Positions 46,451 to 54,437 of a DNA stretch of 64,000 nt are shown one piece after another. The notes under the pieces were generated by a model. The model saw only the letters and a program-made list of their open reading frames with translations. It did not search any database and was not told where the DNA came from. Source of the stretch: Paraburkholderia mimosarum LMG 23256 = NBRC 106338 (GTDB lineage Bacteria > Pseudomonadota > Gammaproteobacteria > Burkholderiales > Burkholderiaceae); the NCBI RefSeq assembly GCF_000739815.1, contig NZ_BBJJ01000006.1, positions 62,001 through 126,000 of the forward strand, given 5' to 3'. Positions within the stretch are counted from its first letter, which is position 1, and each line of letters begins with the position of its first letter. A program made the translations under genes and the position numbers.

Positions 46451-46478
46451 TGCGCAGAATCGCATGCGATTCTGCGCA
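46451..46478. repeat. Perfect 28-base palindrome between convergent genes
   Basis: TGCGCAGAATCGCA (46451-46464) is followed directly by its exact reverse complement. It lies between the ends of two convergent genes. There is no T-run, so it is not a standard rho-independent terminator, though a cruciform or mRNA 3' hairpin is possible. Confidence 0.7.
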
Positions 46479-46513
46479 GCAAGGCCCAGGTCGGTCGCGT
46501 CAGCCTTGTCCGC

Positions 46514-47539
46514 CTAGCCCGTCTGCTCGACGGGCGTCACTTGCAGGTCGAGTCTCCGGGTCAACCGGATCACCCCTATTTCCACTGCGCGATCAATACG
46601 TGAAACGTCGAAGAGACGCTGGAGCGCGTCGATGCCATCCACCGGCAAGCCGTCGACCGTCACGATCGTATCGTCCACCCGCAGGCCGCCGAGCGCGGCA
46701 GGACTGCCCTTCACGATCTCCATCACGCGCACGCCGGTTGCCGCGCCTAGCTCGAAATAGCGCTGCACCTTGCGCGCGATCGGGACCGTGGTTCCGGCTA
46801 TGCCGATATAGGCCCGCCGCACCCGGCCGTGCGCGAACAGTTGCGTGATGACCCACTTCGCGGTGTCGATGGCGGTGGCGAAGCAGATGGCCTGCGCGCC
46901 GGGAATGATCGCCGTGTTCACGCCGATCACCTGGCCCGCCGAATTGATGAGCGGCCCGCCGGAGTTGCCCGGATTGAGCGCGGCATCGGTCTGGATGACG
47001 TCGTAGATCATGCGTCCGGACTCCGAGCGCAGCGATCGTCCGAGCGCCGACACCACGCCGGTCGTCACCGTCTGCGCGAGGCCGAGTGGACTGCCCACGG
47101 CAATCGCGATCTGACCGACGCGCAGGCCCGCCGAGTCGCCCAGCTGCGCGTGCGGCAGCGCCTCGGCGGCGCCGATGCGCAGCACGGCGAGATCCGTGCT
47201 CGGATCGTCTCCGACCAGATCGGCCATTTGGGTCGAGCCGTCCGCGAGCGTCACGCGCAGCGTGCTCGCGCCGTGCACGACGTGGCTGTTGGTCAGGAGA
47301 TAGCCGTCGGGCGTGAACAGAAAGCCAGAGCCGCTGCCGCCACGCGCCGCGGCCTGGCCCGACGCGCGACGCTCCACGGCAATGTGTGCCACGGCCGGCT
47401 GCACACGCTCCAGTGCGCCGATCACGGTGCGGGAATAGGCGTCGAGGAGCGCGTCGTCGCCGATGCCTGGACGCTGTCCCGCGCCGTCGAACGGGACGCC
47501 GCGAGCCAGGTCGTCGATGAAGGTAGGTCGTCTGCCCAC
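46514..47539 (-). CDS. HtrA/DegP-like S1C serine protease with PDZ domain
   Basis: A 341-residue trypsin-fold protease. Catalytic residues are His86 (LLTNSHVVHG), Asp116 (DPSTDLAVLRI) and Ser193 (NPGNSGGPLI). A C-terminal PDZ domain (about 245-335; VMEIVKGSPAALGGLRVDDTIV) follows. No signal peptide or membrane anchor precedes the protease domain, unlike DegP/DegQ/DegS. The start used is GTG at 47539 with GGAG upstream; the frame is open for another 94 codons without similarity. It probably degrades or refolds damaged proteins; location is uncertain. Confidence 0.88.
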   Translation of the reverse strand: MGRRPTFIDDLARGVPFDGAGQRPGIGDDALLDAYSRTVIGALERVQPAVAHIAVERRASGQAAARGGSGSGFLFTPDGYLLTNSHVVHGASTLRVTLADGSTQMADLVGDDPSTDLAVLRIGAAEALPHAQLGDSAGLRVGQIAIAVGSPLGLAQTVTTGVVSALGRSLRSESGRMIYDVIQTDAALNPGNSGGPLINSAGQVIGVNTAIIPGAQAICFATAIDTAKWVITQLFAHGRVRRAYIGIAGTTVPIARKVQRYFELGAATGVRVMEIVKGSPAALGGLRVDDTIVTVDGLPVDGIDALQRLFDVSRIDRAVEIGVIRLTRRLDLQVTPVEQTG

Positions 47540-47903
47540 GATCCGAATCTCCAGAAAAGTGGGCCTTACATGCAGGGGACGCGAGATGTTTTCAAGAGGA
47601 CGCGCGTCTTGAAGCCGCCAGAAAAAAGCCCGCTCGCGCGGGCTAATCCATGCTCGGGTGACATGGCGAGGTAAATCGGGAAGATGGGCGGCGTGCAGCA
47701 CCACGTGCCAACGGATAATCAGGGCGGAATGGCGCGCGTGAGGTGCAGGATTTCGTCGCCGATGAATTTCATGGTCGCCCCGTGCGTTGGTGCAACGGCT
47801 TTGCGAAGCATGTCCCGCCACTTTAGTGTGGCCGCATCGCGTGCGCAGCTATCACATCGGATAGGTCGAGCGCGAATCCCTCGAGGGGCTCGTTATGGTC
47901 CCC
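47540..47903. other. Gap with an isolated minus-strand terminator
   Basis: No recognised gene of usual size. A terminator for the minus strand sits at 47622-47644. Between it and the lipoprotein gene there is only a 17-codon minus-strand frame (MKFIGDEILHLTRAIPP, 47721-47774 region). This may be the long 3' UTR of the lipoprotein gene or a short RNA. Confidence 0.4.
47622..47644 (-). terminator. Rho-independent terminator, minus strand
   Basis: A seven-base-pair stem AGCCCGC/GCGGGCT with loop TCGC, followed on the minus strand by six Ts. It ends transcription coming from the lipoprotein gene at 47904-48095 or from an unrecognised short transcript. Confidence 0.75.
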
Positions 47904-48095
47904 TTAATGTCGCCAGCCGTGTCCGTAGTAACCGCCGCCCACGCCCACCCCGATAGCCACCGACGGAGCGGCGTAGTAGCCCGGCGCGTAGCCGTACGCA
48001 GGCGCCGGAGCGTAGGCGTACGGAGGCGCCACGATGCAGCCCGTGAGGCCGGCCGACATGGCAACCAACGCAATCGCGCAGAAGAGTGTTTTCAT
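47904..48095 (-). CDS. Small Tyr/Gly-rich lipoprotein
   Basis: A 63-residue lipoprotein precursor with lipobox LTGC (Cys20). The mature part (IVAPPYAYAPAPAYGYAPGY) is Tyr/Pro/Ala/Gly-rich and ends GGGYYGHGWRH. The start of the mature protein, CIVAP, is shared with the lipoprotein at 52478-52618. Such proteins are frequent in Burkholderia envelopes; their function is unknown. Confidence 0.65.
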   Translation of the reverse strand: MKTLFCAIALVAMSAGLTGCIVAPPYAYAPAPAYGYAPGYYAAPSVAIGVGVGGGYYGHGWRH

Positions 48096-48519
48096 CGTCG
48101 TTCTCCTATGCCCGAGATTGTCGGCGAGCGGCGACGCGGCAACGGTTTGAAAACGCTACGATGTGTGTCCGCAAATTACAGCGGTGTGTGTGGCCTTTGC
48201 TCATCCCTTGATCGGGGAACGGCCGTGGGAACTCGCAAAGAAGGCTGAACTGGGCCGAAGCGATCGTCATCCCGCACGACCGGTAAATGAATCGCACTAC
48301 GAACTAAATGGTGATGCAGATAGCCCGTAGTGTGCGAAGGTGCGGCCTGGCAGGTGCTGCTCTGTGGAGCGTCGCCACCTACGTTGACGACCACCGGAAA
48401 AAGCGCTCGGGCCAAAAGGCCCGAGCGAAGCCGTCGAGTCAACGACGGCGGAGGTATACGCTTAGGTATGCCAGGCGCCTGCCGGGGATTCCGGCAAGCG
48501 TTTCTGTGATGCCGCCGTG
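48096..48519. other. Gap between small lipoprotein gene and first DUF4148 gene
   Basis: No gene is seen in 424 bases. The left end should carry the lipoprotein promoter on the minus strand. The right part holds the terminator of the DUF4148 gene (48401-48426) and the start of the duplicated block. Confidence 0.45.
48401..48426 (-). terminator. Terminator of first DUF4148 gene
   Basis: A perfect nine-base-pair stem GCTCGGGCC/GGCCCGAGC with an AAAA loop (48405-48426). On the minus strand it is followed by GCTTTTTCC. A related but imperfect hairpin followed by six Ts lies downstream of the second DUF4148 copy (54811-54838). Confidence 0.8.
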
Positions 48520-48960
48520 TTACGGATGGTTATACATCGCGTTCCAGTCGGCCTTGGACACCGCCGGGCGGCCGGCATCCGAGTTGCCCGCCGCTACGCC
48601 ACCGTAGCCGCTCGTTGCGCCGTTGGCGGCCGCCACCTTGGCTTCTGCTGCGAGAAGATCGTCGGGGTAGTGCGGATCGGAACCTGCGCCCGGACGCCAG
48701 CCTGCCTTTTCGAGCTGCACGAGCTCGGCGCGCACCTGGGCGCGGGTGACGGGCGCATTCGATTGCGCGAACGATGCGACGGGCACGACGAGTGCAACGG
48801 CAACGGCTACGGTCTGGATCAGGGTCTTCATGGTCACTACCTCCTTGGGCTTTTGATTCGGTGCGACAACGTGTCTGCATCCGATGACCCAAAGTCTAGG
48901 AGGATCGAGGCCGAGGGTTAACCCTCGTACCTCGAAAGCATTGTTCCAGGCGGCAGAAGA
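48405..48960. repeat. Direct repeat copy A: DUF4148 gene with flanks
   Basis: This block matches 54815-55455 in the same orientation. Shared parts are the 3' hairpin and sequence around GAAGCC..CGACGGCGGAGGTAT, the coding region, and the upstream leader (GTGCGACAAC, GTCTGCATCCGATGA, AAAGTCTAGGAG, GGGTTAACCC, GCATTGTTCCAG). The copies are diverged, so the duplication is old. Confidence 0.75.
48520..48831 (-). CDS. DUF4148 secreted protein, copy A
   Basis: A 103-residue protein with a signal peptide (1-22, VAVALVVPVASFAQS). It carries the DUF4148 core VTRAQVRAELVQLEKAGWRP and ends SKADWNAMYNHP. The family is abundant in Burkholderia; its role is unknown, probably periplasmic or secreted. It is about 80 percent identical by eye to copy B at 55018-55329. 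The start MKTLIQTV follows a GGAGGTAGT ribosome site; the upstream open frame is not used. Confidence 0.82.
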   Translation of the reverse strand: MKTLIQTVAVAVALVVPVASFAQSNAPVTRAQVRAELVQLEKAGWRPGAGSDPHYPDDLLAAEAKVAAANGATSGYGGVAAGNSDAGRPAVSKADWNAMYNHP

Positions 48961-49129
48961 ATGGCTGCGCGGTGCGGACCGCGGGTTACGATACAGAACC
49001 TTGCGAAGCGTCACAATCGCTTACAGGACAAGGCAGTGGGTGAGCGGCATCAATTTTGTGTACCGAAGTGTGTACCTTAAGAAAGCGGTGACGTAGCAGC
49101 CGCTCGCTTTTGCCACCCTTACTTCGGTC

Positions 49130-49366
49130 TTAATTGAGCGTATAGGGCTCGGAAAACTCATACACGACGGCAAAGCCGTCAACGCGTTCGGGCAGCGTCG
49201 AACGGAAATGCTCAGCGTCTACCGGGAGGTAAACAAACAGCACCGTATCGCCCGAATTTTTCATTACGGTCGAGATGCTCGCGTCTTCTCGCACCATTGG
49301 CGGTAAGAGCCGTGCTAAGTGGTCTGCGGCTTCCATCAGACGGTCATGTGCTGGGAGTTGTGACAT
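49130..49366 (-). CDS. Small partner protein of the trypsin-like protease
   Basis: A 78-residue protein starting MSQLPAHDRLMEAADHL. The ATG at 49366 has AGGTGG upstream and lies inside the end of the protease gene (23-base overlap), so the two are probably translated together. Its second half (VLFVYLP, LPERVDGFAVVYEF) matches the pattern of residues 66-93 of the protease itself (KVFVYTEK, LPQLIAGCDVVY). It may be a free copy of the protease's N-terminal module, acting as inhibitor or folding aid. No family name is known to me. Confidence 0.6.
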   Translation of the reverse strand: MSQLPAHDRLMEAADHLARLLPPMVREDASISTVMKNSGDTVLFVYLPVDAEHFRSTLPERVDGFAVVYEFSEPYTLN

Positions 49367-50455
49367 TGTGCCCACCTACCAGAGTTACGCCGAGGCGGTT
49401 CAAAATAGGGCCAATCGGCAAAATCGAAGTTCGCTTTCCGCCGGGTGCCAACGAGTCCTGTCCACCCGCAAAAACTATTCCTACTGCGGTCTTCGTCCCG
49501 TCCGGGTGCGTTGCGACCACGAGCGAACCTGAATCGCCGCCTTCAGAGAATGGTCGATGGTCTCCATGGACAATAAAAACGCCAGGGAACATGATCACCG
49601 CCTGAAAAGAGTTGCGTCCTGAGGTCGCCTTCACCCGGATCGGCCGAAGTTCGCGGCCGACGATCTTGCCTTTCGTGTGTCCCGTCGTGCGGCCAACTTT
49701 CTCTACAGTCAGCCCCTCAAGCGGGTTTGTAACTATCTGAGGGGTATCATAGGCCAGTCCCTGCATGGATGACACCCAATTGCCATTCTGAATCTTGAAC
49801 AGTGCCGCGTCCGTGTTTTCGGCTATGTTCACATTCCCAGTCGTTCCGAGTGCGTACGGAAGCACACGCTCATGAAACCCAATCGTGAACGGAATCAGAC
49901 TGTTCGCGGACACGTCCAGCACGCCGGGCGCGAGAATCGGCAAGCCGATCGCTGAATGGTTACAGCCGCCCGTTACATGATTATTCGTTAGGCCAAATAT
50001 TGTGCCGTCGCCGCTCCTGACGAGTGCCCCATCGTTCCCGCGGACGCCTCATTTCCAGGCGATACCGACGATCCGCAGCAGTATGCCTGACCGATATTTG
50101 GCACGTTCAACATCGTAAACCCGGAGCCTTGGGCGTTCTGGATATCTCCGCCGAGATCGTCAAGGGTCCCATGCGGGTAAACAACATCGCATCCAGCAAT
50201 TAGCTGCGGAAGGCGCTCAAGTTCTTTCTGTGTGACTCGCTTCTCCGTGTAAACGAAGACCTTGGACTCAGGGTCATTGAATACGACGGAGGAGATTGAG
50301 CGGGTGCGCAACACATCCTCGCCTTCAGGCGATACCTGAACCGGCGTCACATTCGCGAGGTATTCCCCCTCCATACCGGCGGGCAACGGGGGAACGAGAT
50401 TGTTGCCGAGAGCCCACCTAGTAAAAGAACTAGCTACTTCGAACGCACTTGCCAT
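49344..50455 (-). pseudogene. Trypsin-like serine protease gene, frameshifted in a G run
   Basis: Two adjacent frames (50455-49988 and then the frame ending at 49344) read as one protein of about 370 residues if one base is added to the G4 run on the minus strand (plus-strand CCCC, 50027-50030). The restored join reads AGTMG-ALVRSGDGTIFGLTNNHV. Catalytic residues are then complete: His in TNNHV, Asp in ENTDAALF, Ser in EGGDSGSLVV. The N-terminal 110 residues form a separate module ending VVYPHGTLDDLGG. This layout matches bacterial trypsin-like proteins with a GVGV-type front domain. It is either a true frameshift, a sequencing error, or a phase-variable tract. Confidence 0.7.
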
Positions 50456-50735
50456 TATTTTTTCCTTCGTTTTGAGGCCGTCGCAAGGGGCCGGCTACAA
50501 TTGGCGCGCCCCTTTTAGTTACGCGGCTTCGACTTGGTCTCGTCGCGATGCAAACACCATCAGGCTGATGCGAGTTGCATTACCCACTGTTTCACGGTGA
50601 TTCGGCGCTGAATCGTAGCAAATTCCTACGTTTCGTTCAGCGCAACGATGCGAGTCCTTGAGCAAGGAAAGGTCGTACCGTTACTCGTGAAGGATGCAAG
50701 AATGACGGCTACATCCAACACGGATCGGAGAGTGC

Positions 50736-51236
50736 GTGAACCTCGATCGGACCTACCAACGTGAACTGCTGGAAATGCTCGCCCAGAGCTATCCGCGCCC
50801 GCATGATATTCGCCGGTCGCTCCACGACATGGACGATGCGTCGAGCGAGCGCTATGCCGCCAATCTCATCTATCTCGAGGAACACGGCCTAGTCGAAAGC
50901 GCGATCCAGTATGGGCTCGACGGACATATGGCTAGTGGCCTGCCTCGCATCACCGCCAAAGGGATGGACTTCTTGGCTGACGACGGCGGCCTCTCGGCCA
51001 TCCTCGGCGTCGTGACGGTCAAACTTCACGAGGAAACGCTGAAGGAACTGATCGGCGTTCGGATTGAAGAGTCTGACCTTCCGGCGCCAGAGAAATCTCG
51101 GCTGCTCGACCAGCTGAAGTCGCTTCCCGCCGAAGCCGTTAAGCATCTTTCATTGAAGCTGATCGACGCGGGGTTGAGTCACTGGAATTCCGCACTGCCG
51201 GTGATAGAGCAATTTGTCCATCGAGTCGGCAGCTAG
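50736..51236 (+). CDS. Hypothetical protein with winged-helix-like N-terminus
   Basis: A 166-residue cytoplasmic protein with a GTG start and GGAG five bases upstream. Residues about 1-80 look like a winged helix (ERYAANLIYLEEHGLVES, then LPRITAKGMDFLADDGG). The rest is helical (LKELIGVRIEESDLPAPEK, LPAEAVKHLSLKLIDAGL). Similar proteins are found in phages and islands; function is unknown. It converges with the HNH gene and is divergent from the protease. Confidence 0.6.
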   Translation: MNLDRTYQRELLEMLAQSYPRPHDIRRSLHDMDDASSERYAANLIYLEEHGLVESAIQYGLDGHMASGLPRITAKGMDFLADDGGLSAILGVVTVKLHEETLKELIGVRIEESDLPAPEKSRLLDQLKSLPAEAVKHLSLKLIDAGLSHWNSALPVIEQFVHRVGS

Positions 51237-51264
51237 CCGAACCCTCACGCCGACCTTCGTACGC

Positions 51265-51996
51265 CTATTCTCGCACCCCATAGTGCATCTCACGGTGGCA
51301 GTTCGGGCACAGCGCAATTGCGTTTTCGACCGTGTCTTCGCCGCCATCAGCCAGCTTCATCCGGTGATGCACCTCGAGGTAGGGTGTGCGATTGGAGTGC
51401 CGAACGAACGGTGCCGGCTTCGCGCACTGCTCACAAATGCCCTTGGCTCGCTCCAACACCTCTGCAGCAACGTCCGGATTCCGGACGTAGGCCTCGGTCA
51501 CGACCTGCACCTTCCCTGGCAGCTTCGCCGCTGCCAAAAGGCGGCTTTGGCGTATGGTCGGGGCGTCCGCCCGAGCTCGCTCCACAGCGTCCGCAAATTT
51601 CGCCTGCATCAGACCGAGATCGGTGGGCGAAGACCGTTTTGCCGCCCACGCATCGACTATCCGCCGCTTCGCATGTTGAGGGCCGCCCTTCGCTAGCTTT
51701 GCGTAGTAGTTCAGATGCGCGTAGTTTGCGGCGATCGCATTCGCGAATTCGGCACTATCTCGTTCTTTTGCAATCCGGCCAAGAAAGTAGTCCGTTGCTT
51801 CGACGCTCAGTGTGCGGTGGAACTCTTGCCCCATCATCATTCGGCGGAAGTCCTCAATGAAATCGCCAGCACTTCCCGCGTTTATGTCGTGATCTTCATG
51901 AAGCCGCTGTACGCCGTCCGCCCTCGACAGGGTGCCGTCAAACACAGCGCTCGCGACTTCATAGGCGACCTGGATTTGGTCGAATGTGATTTTCAT
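51265..51996 (-). CDS. HNH endonuclease domain protein
   Basis: A 243-residue protein with a C-terminal HNH nuclease domain: zinc cysteines CEQC and CPNC, and the catalytic ValHisHis (LEVHHRMKLADGGEDTVENA). The N-terminal 160 residues are helical and not recognised. HNH proteins of this layout (McrA-like) cut foreign or modified DNA. No methyltransferase adjoins, so it is not a classical restriction pair. The ATG at 51996 follows a good leader. Its base composition is below that of the core genome. Confidence 0.8.
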   Translation of the reverse strand: MKITFDQIQVAYEVASAVFDGTLSRADGVQRLHEDHDINAGSAGDFIEDFRRMMMGQEFHRTLSVEATDYFLGRIAKERDSAEFANAIAANYAHLNYYAKLAKGGPQHAKRRIVDAWAAKRSSPTDLGLMQAKFADAVERARADAPTIRQSRLLAAAKLPGKVQVVTEAYVRNPDVAAEVLERAKGICEQCAKPAPFVRHSNRTPYLEVHHRMKLADGGEDTVENAIALCPNCHREMHYGVRE

Positions 51997-52044
51997 GGTG
52001 GTGGTTTGTTGTGACCTTGAGCGCAGGCTAGCACGCCGGCCGAA

Positions 52045-52272
52045 TTACCGGCGTGCCGCCAACTTCCTCGGCTCTAAACCCCAACGGGTGGCTAGGTACG
52101 CATGCAATTGGTCATTCCGCCAGACAGTGCAACGTTGCGAAAGTCGGATCGGCTGCAGCGCGCGCCCCTCCAGGCAGCGTTTGCGCCAAGTCTCTCGCGA
52201 TACGCCAACGAACGGTGCAATCTGCTTCCAGCGCGAGTGGCCGACGAGCGGCAGAAGTGCGCCTATGGGCAA
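52045..52272 (-). CDS. AlpA-like helix-turn-helix regulator
   Basis: A 75-residue protein with an excisionase/AlpA-type helix-turn-helix (RWKQIAPFVGVSRETWRKRC) and a following strand (PIRLSQRCTVWRNDQLHAYL). Such proteins control integration or gene expression of mobile elements. The start used is TTG; no ATG is available in the frame, and the ribosome site is poor, so the gene could be remnant. It is the main mobile-element sign inside the island. Confidence 0.55.
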   Translation of the reverse strand: MPIGALLPLVGHSRWKQIAPFVGVSRETWRKRCLEGRALQPIRLSQRCTVWRNDQLHAYLATRWGLEPRKLAARR

Positions 52273-52477
52273 GGTTCCGGGGAATCCCGGAACGCACCCT
52301 GGCGCAAAGCGGTGAATCCGCTTCGGTTTCCATCCGCGTTAGCCGACAGCGAAAACTAGAAGCTTCCCCCGAAGCCAACGAAGAAGTTCAGCAGGCTGTG
52401 AAACTATTTCTTACAGCTGCCATGAACGTCTGTCGGTATGCTTCCGCCCATCGAATCCTGTCCTCGGCTGAATAGCT

Positions 52478-52618
52478 ATGAAAGCCCTCTTGTTGATAAT
52501 CGCCGCTGCTACGCTTCTGAGCGGGTGCATCGTTGCGCCATACCCCGGTTACTACGGTGGCGGTTACGGCGGTTACTACGGTGGCTATCATCATCACCAT
52601 CACGGTGATGACGACTGA
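52478..52618 (+). CDS. Tiny His/Tyr-rich lipoprotein
   Basis: A 46-residue lipoprotein precursor: lipobox LLSGC (Cys17), then a Gly/Tyr repeat (GYYGGGYGGYYGGY), a run of five histidines and a GDDD end. The HHHHH and Asp residues could bind Ni, Zn or Cu. The mature start CIVAP resembles the lipoprotein at 47904-48095. Ribosome site is weak, but the signal sequence and composition make a real gene likely. Function unknown. Confidence 0.55.
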   Translation: MKALLLIIAAATLLSGCIVAPYPGYYGGGYGGYYGGYHHHHHGDDD

Positions 52619-52732
52619 GGCGCTGGTGAATTAACCCTTTCGCGTCGGCTGTATCTCGCTCATGCTATCGACGCAACCCCGCTGCCATCCGTTACCATCC
52701 CCGTAAAAGACGAATGACGCGAAGGGGCCAAC

Positions 52733-53188
52733 ATGGGCGGCTGGACTCGTATCTGGGTTGTCTTGACAGTGGCGGTTAGCGCCTGGGCCGGGTGGTTGTA
52801 CGTGGACAACGTCCGCTATGCTGAGCGGCGCGCCAATACCGATTACGAGAACGCACTCAACCTCTACGACAATTGCCTTCGGCGTGAGCCTGTCACTCCG
52901 AAGGCCGCACCGTCGGACAGTTCACCGTTTGACAAATACCTCGCGCAGCAACCAGCAGGCGCGAATCAGGTTGACCCGTTTGCAGGACTTTGCGCAGGCA
53001 CCGATAGTCCTCGAGAACAGTTTGCTCAGAAACAGGCTCAACTGCGCGATGATTCGATAGCAACGGCAAAGCGCGCCAATGCCGGGGCGTTGGTTTCGAT
53101 AATTGGCTGGTTGAGCGGAACAGTCGGCGCGCTTTTCCTCGCGGTCGGATGGGTGCGGAGCGGGTTCCGCAGAAAGGAGCGCACCTAA
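52733..53188 (+). CDS. Two-helix membrane protein of unknown function
   Basis: A 151-residue protein with one N-terminal membrane helix (about 5-24, IWVVLTVAVSAWAGWLYV) and another near the C-terminus (about 121-143, LVSIIGWLSGTVGALFLAVG), with a polar region of about 95 residues between them that contains two cysteines. I do not recognise it. It ends 32 bases before the convergent DUF4062 gene. AGGGGCC precedes the ATG as a weak ribosome site. Confidence 0.6.
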   Translation: MGGWTRIWVVLTVAVSAWAGWLYVDNVRYAERRANTDYENALNLYDNCLRREPVTPKAAPSDSSPFDKYLAQQPAGANQVDPFAGLCAGTDSPREQFAQKQAQLRDDSIATAKRANAGALVSIIGWLSGTVGALFLAVGWVRSGFRRKERT

Positions 53189-53220
53189 GCGCCGGGATCA
53201 ATATGCCGAACCGCCGTCGC

Positions 53221-54384
53221 CTATAGCATCCTCTCAATCGAAAGCAATACGTTGCCAGTTGTGCTGCTCGTCGTCTTGATCTCATCGATGAGCGCATCCA
53301 TCTGTCCGACGACGAGTCGCTTTGCCTTGTTCAGCTCGCTTGTCATTCTCGGTAGTCGAGCAGCCACCTCCTTGAAAAGCAACAGTTGTTGCGTCGGTTC
53401 GATCAAGTTGCTCTGGAGCGTGCTGAGAGCCAAGTAGAGCGATCGAACATCCGAAGTATCTCCGGCGTTGACCTCTTGGCTCAACGTCAGTGACTTGTCG
53501 AGAGCGTCAAACGCAGCCAGCCGATGCGATGCCAAAATCGCCGTCTGGCTTTTGAGAATTCCAGCGAAGGCTTCCATATCATCGGCGCATCGTTTGATGA
53601 GCCTCTTCGCGGTTTTTGGTGATGGCGGTGAGCCTGCAGCCATCAAATCCGTGACTGCCGAGTTATGTACCTCGAACTGGCCGCCCATTCGTATAGTTGC
53701 CTCCGCGATGATTTCCAATGCTGCCACCATGTCTTCGATTCTCGCATTGCATATCTCAACATAGTCAAGCAAGCCAAGATCATCGTCTTGATCGGATTCA
53801 AATGCCATCGCTCCTGTATTCGGAGTAGCCACAGTGGTAGCTGTGTTTGCAATCTGTCGGGCGAACTGTTGTGCGACTGAGGACAGGTGAGCCCGAACCG
53901 AAGTGATGAATGCTTCCAAGTCCTCAAAAGTTGAATAGATACCCTTGTCGGAAAGGGAGGATCGGAACCTTTGCACGCTTTCGATTTGCCGAGGATCAAT
54001 CTTTGCAACGGGTATCGCTGCCTCTTTGAAGTAGAACATGATCCGCGGGGCATTTTGTCCGGCGCCGAGCCTAGCGTAAGCACGTTCGAATTCCTCCTGC
54101 GTGCCCGACATGGCGCGCGGCGTTGGCGTTCCAAACTTTGCCCACAAGATTCCGATGAATACATCGTAGTCGTCGCCGATTTGCTCGTTAATCAGCGCTT
54201 GCGGATCGCCGCCCATCGCAGGTGCCACGTGCGTTTCCCAACGCACCAACTCGAACATGATGCCCAATCCAACACTCCATGCTCGGTTCAGTTCTGCAAT
54301 CAGTGTTTCGAGTGCTTCGCGTTCCGGTGCAACATCGGAGGGAGAAGCTACAAACACCTGCACGATGGTCGAGGTTCTTGCCAT
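53221..54384 (-). CDS. DUF4062 (TIR-like) domain protein
   Basis: A 387-residue protein. Residues 7-100 match DUF4062: VQVFVASPSDVAPERE, VRWETHVAPAMGGDPQALIN, DVFIGILWAKFGTPT, SGTQEEFERA. From memory this domain belongs to the TIR-like fold group and often caps STAND NTPases in conflict systems. Here it is fused to a helical C-terminal region (about 200-387) with no NTPase or repeats. It starts 53 bases from a divergent membrane-protein gene. Function is unknown; a sensor or toxin role in defence is an inference from domain and island setting. Confidence 0.7.
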   Translation of the reverse strand: MARTSTIVQVFVASPSDVAPEREALETLIAELNRAWSVGLGIMFELVRWETHVAPAMGGDPQALINEQIGDDYDVFIGILWAKFGTPTPRAMSGTQEEFERAYARLGAGQNAPRIMFYFKEAAIPVAKIDPRQIESVQRFRSSLSDKGIYSTFEDLEAFITSVRAHLSSVAQQFARQIANTATTVATPNTGAMAFESDQDDDLGLLDYVEICNARIEDMVAALEIIAEATIRMGGQFEVHNSAVTDLMAAGSPPSPKTAKRLIKRCADDMEAFAGILKSQTAILASHRLAAFDALDKSLTLSQEVNAGDTSDVRSLYLALSTLQSNLIEPTQQLLLFKEVAARLPRMTSELNKAKRLVVGQMDALIDEIKTTSSTTGNVLLSIERML

Positions 54385-54437
54385 ATATAACTCGGTTGTT
54401 TGAATTGATTGCGGCGTATTACGCCGTCGCCTATTCT

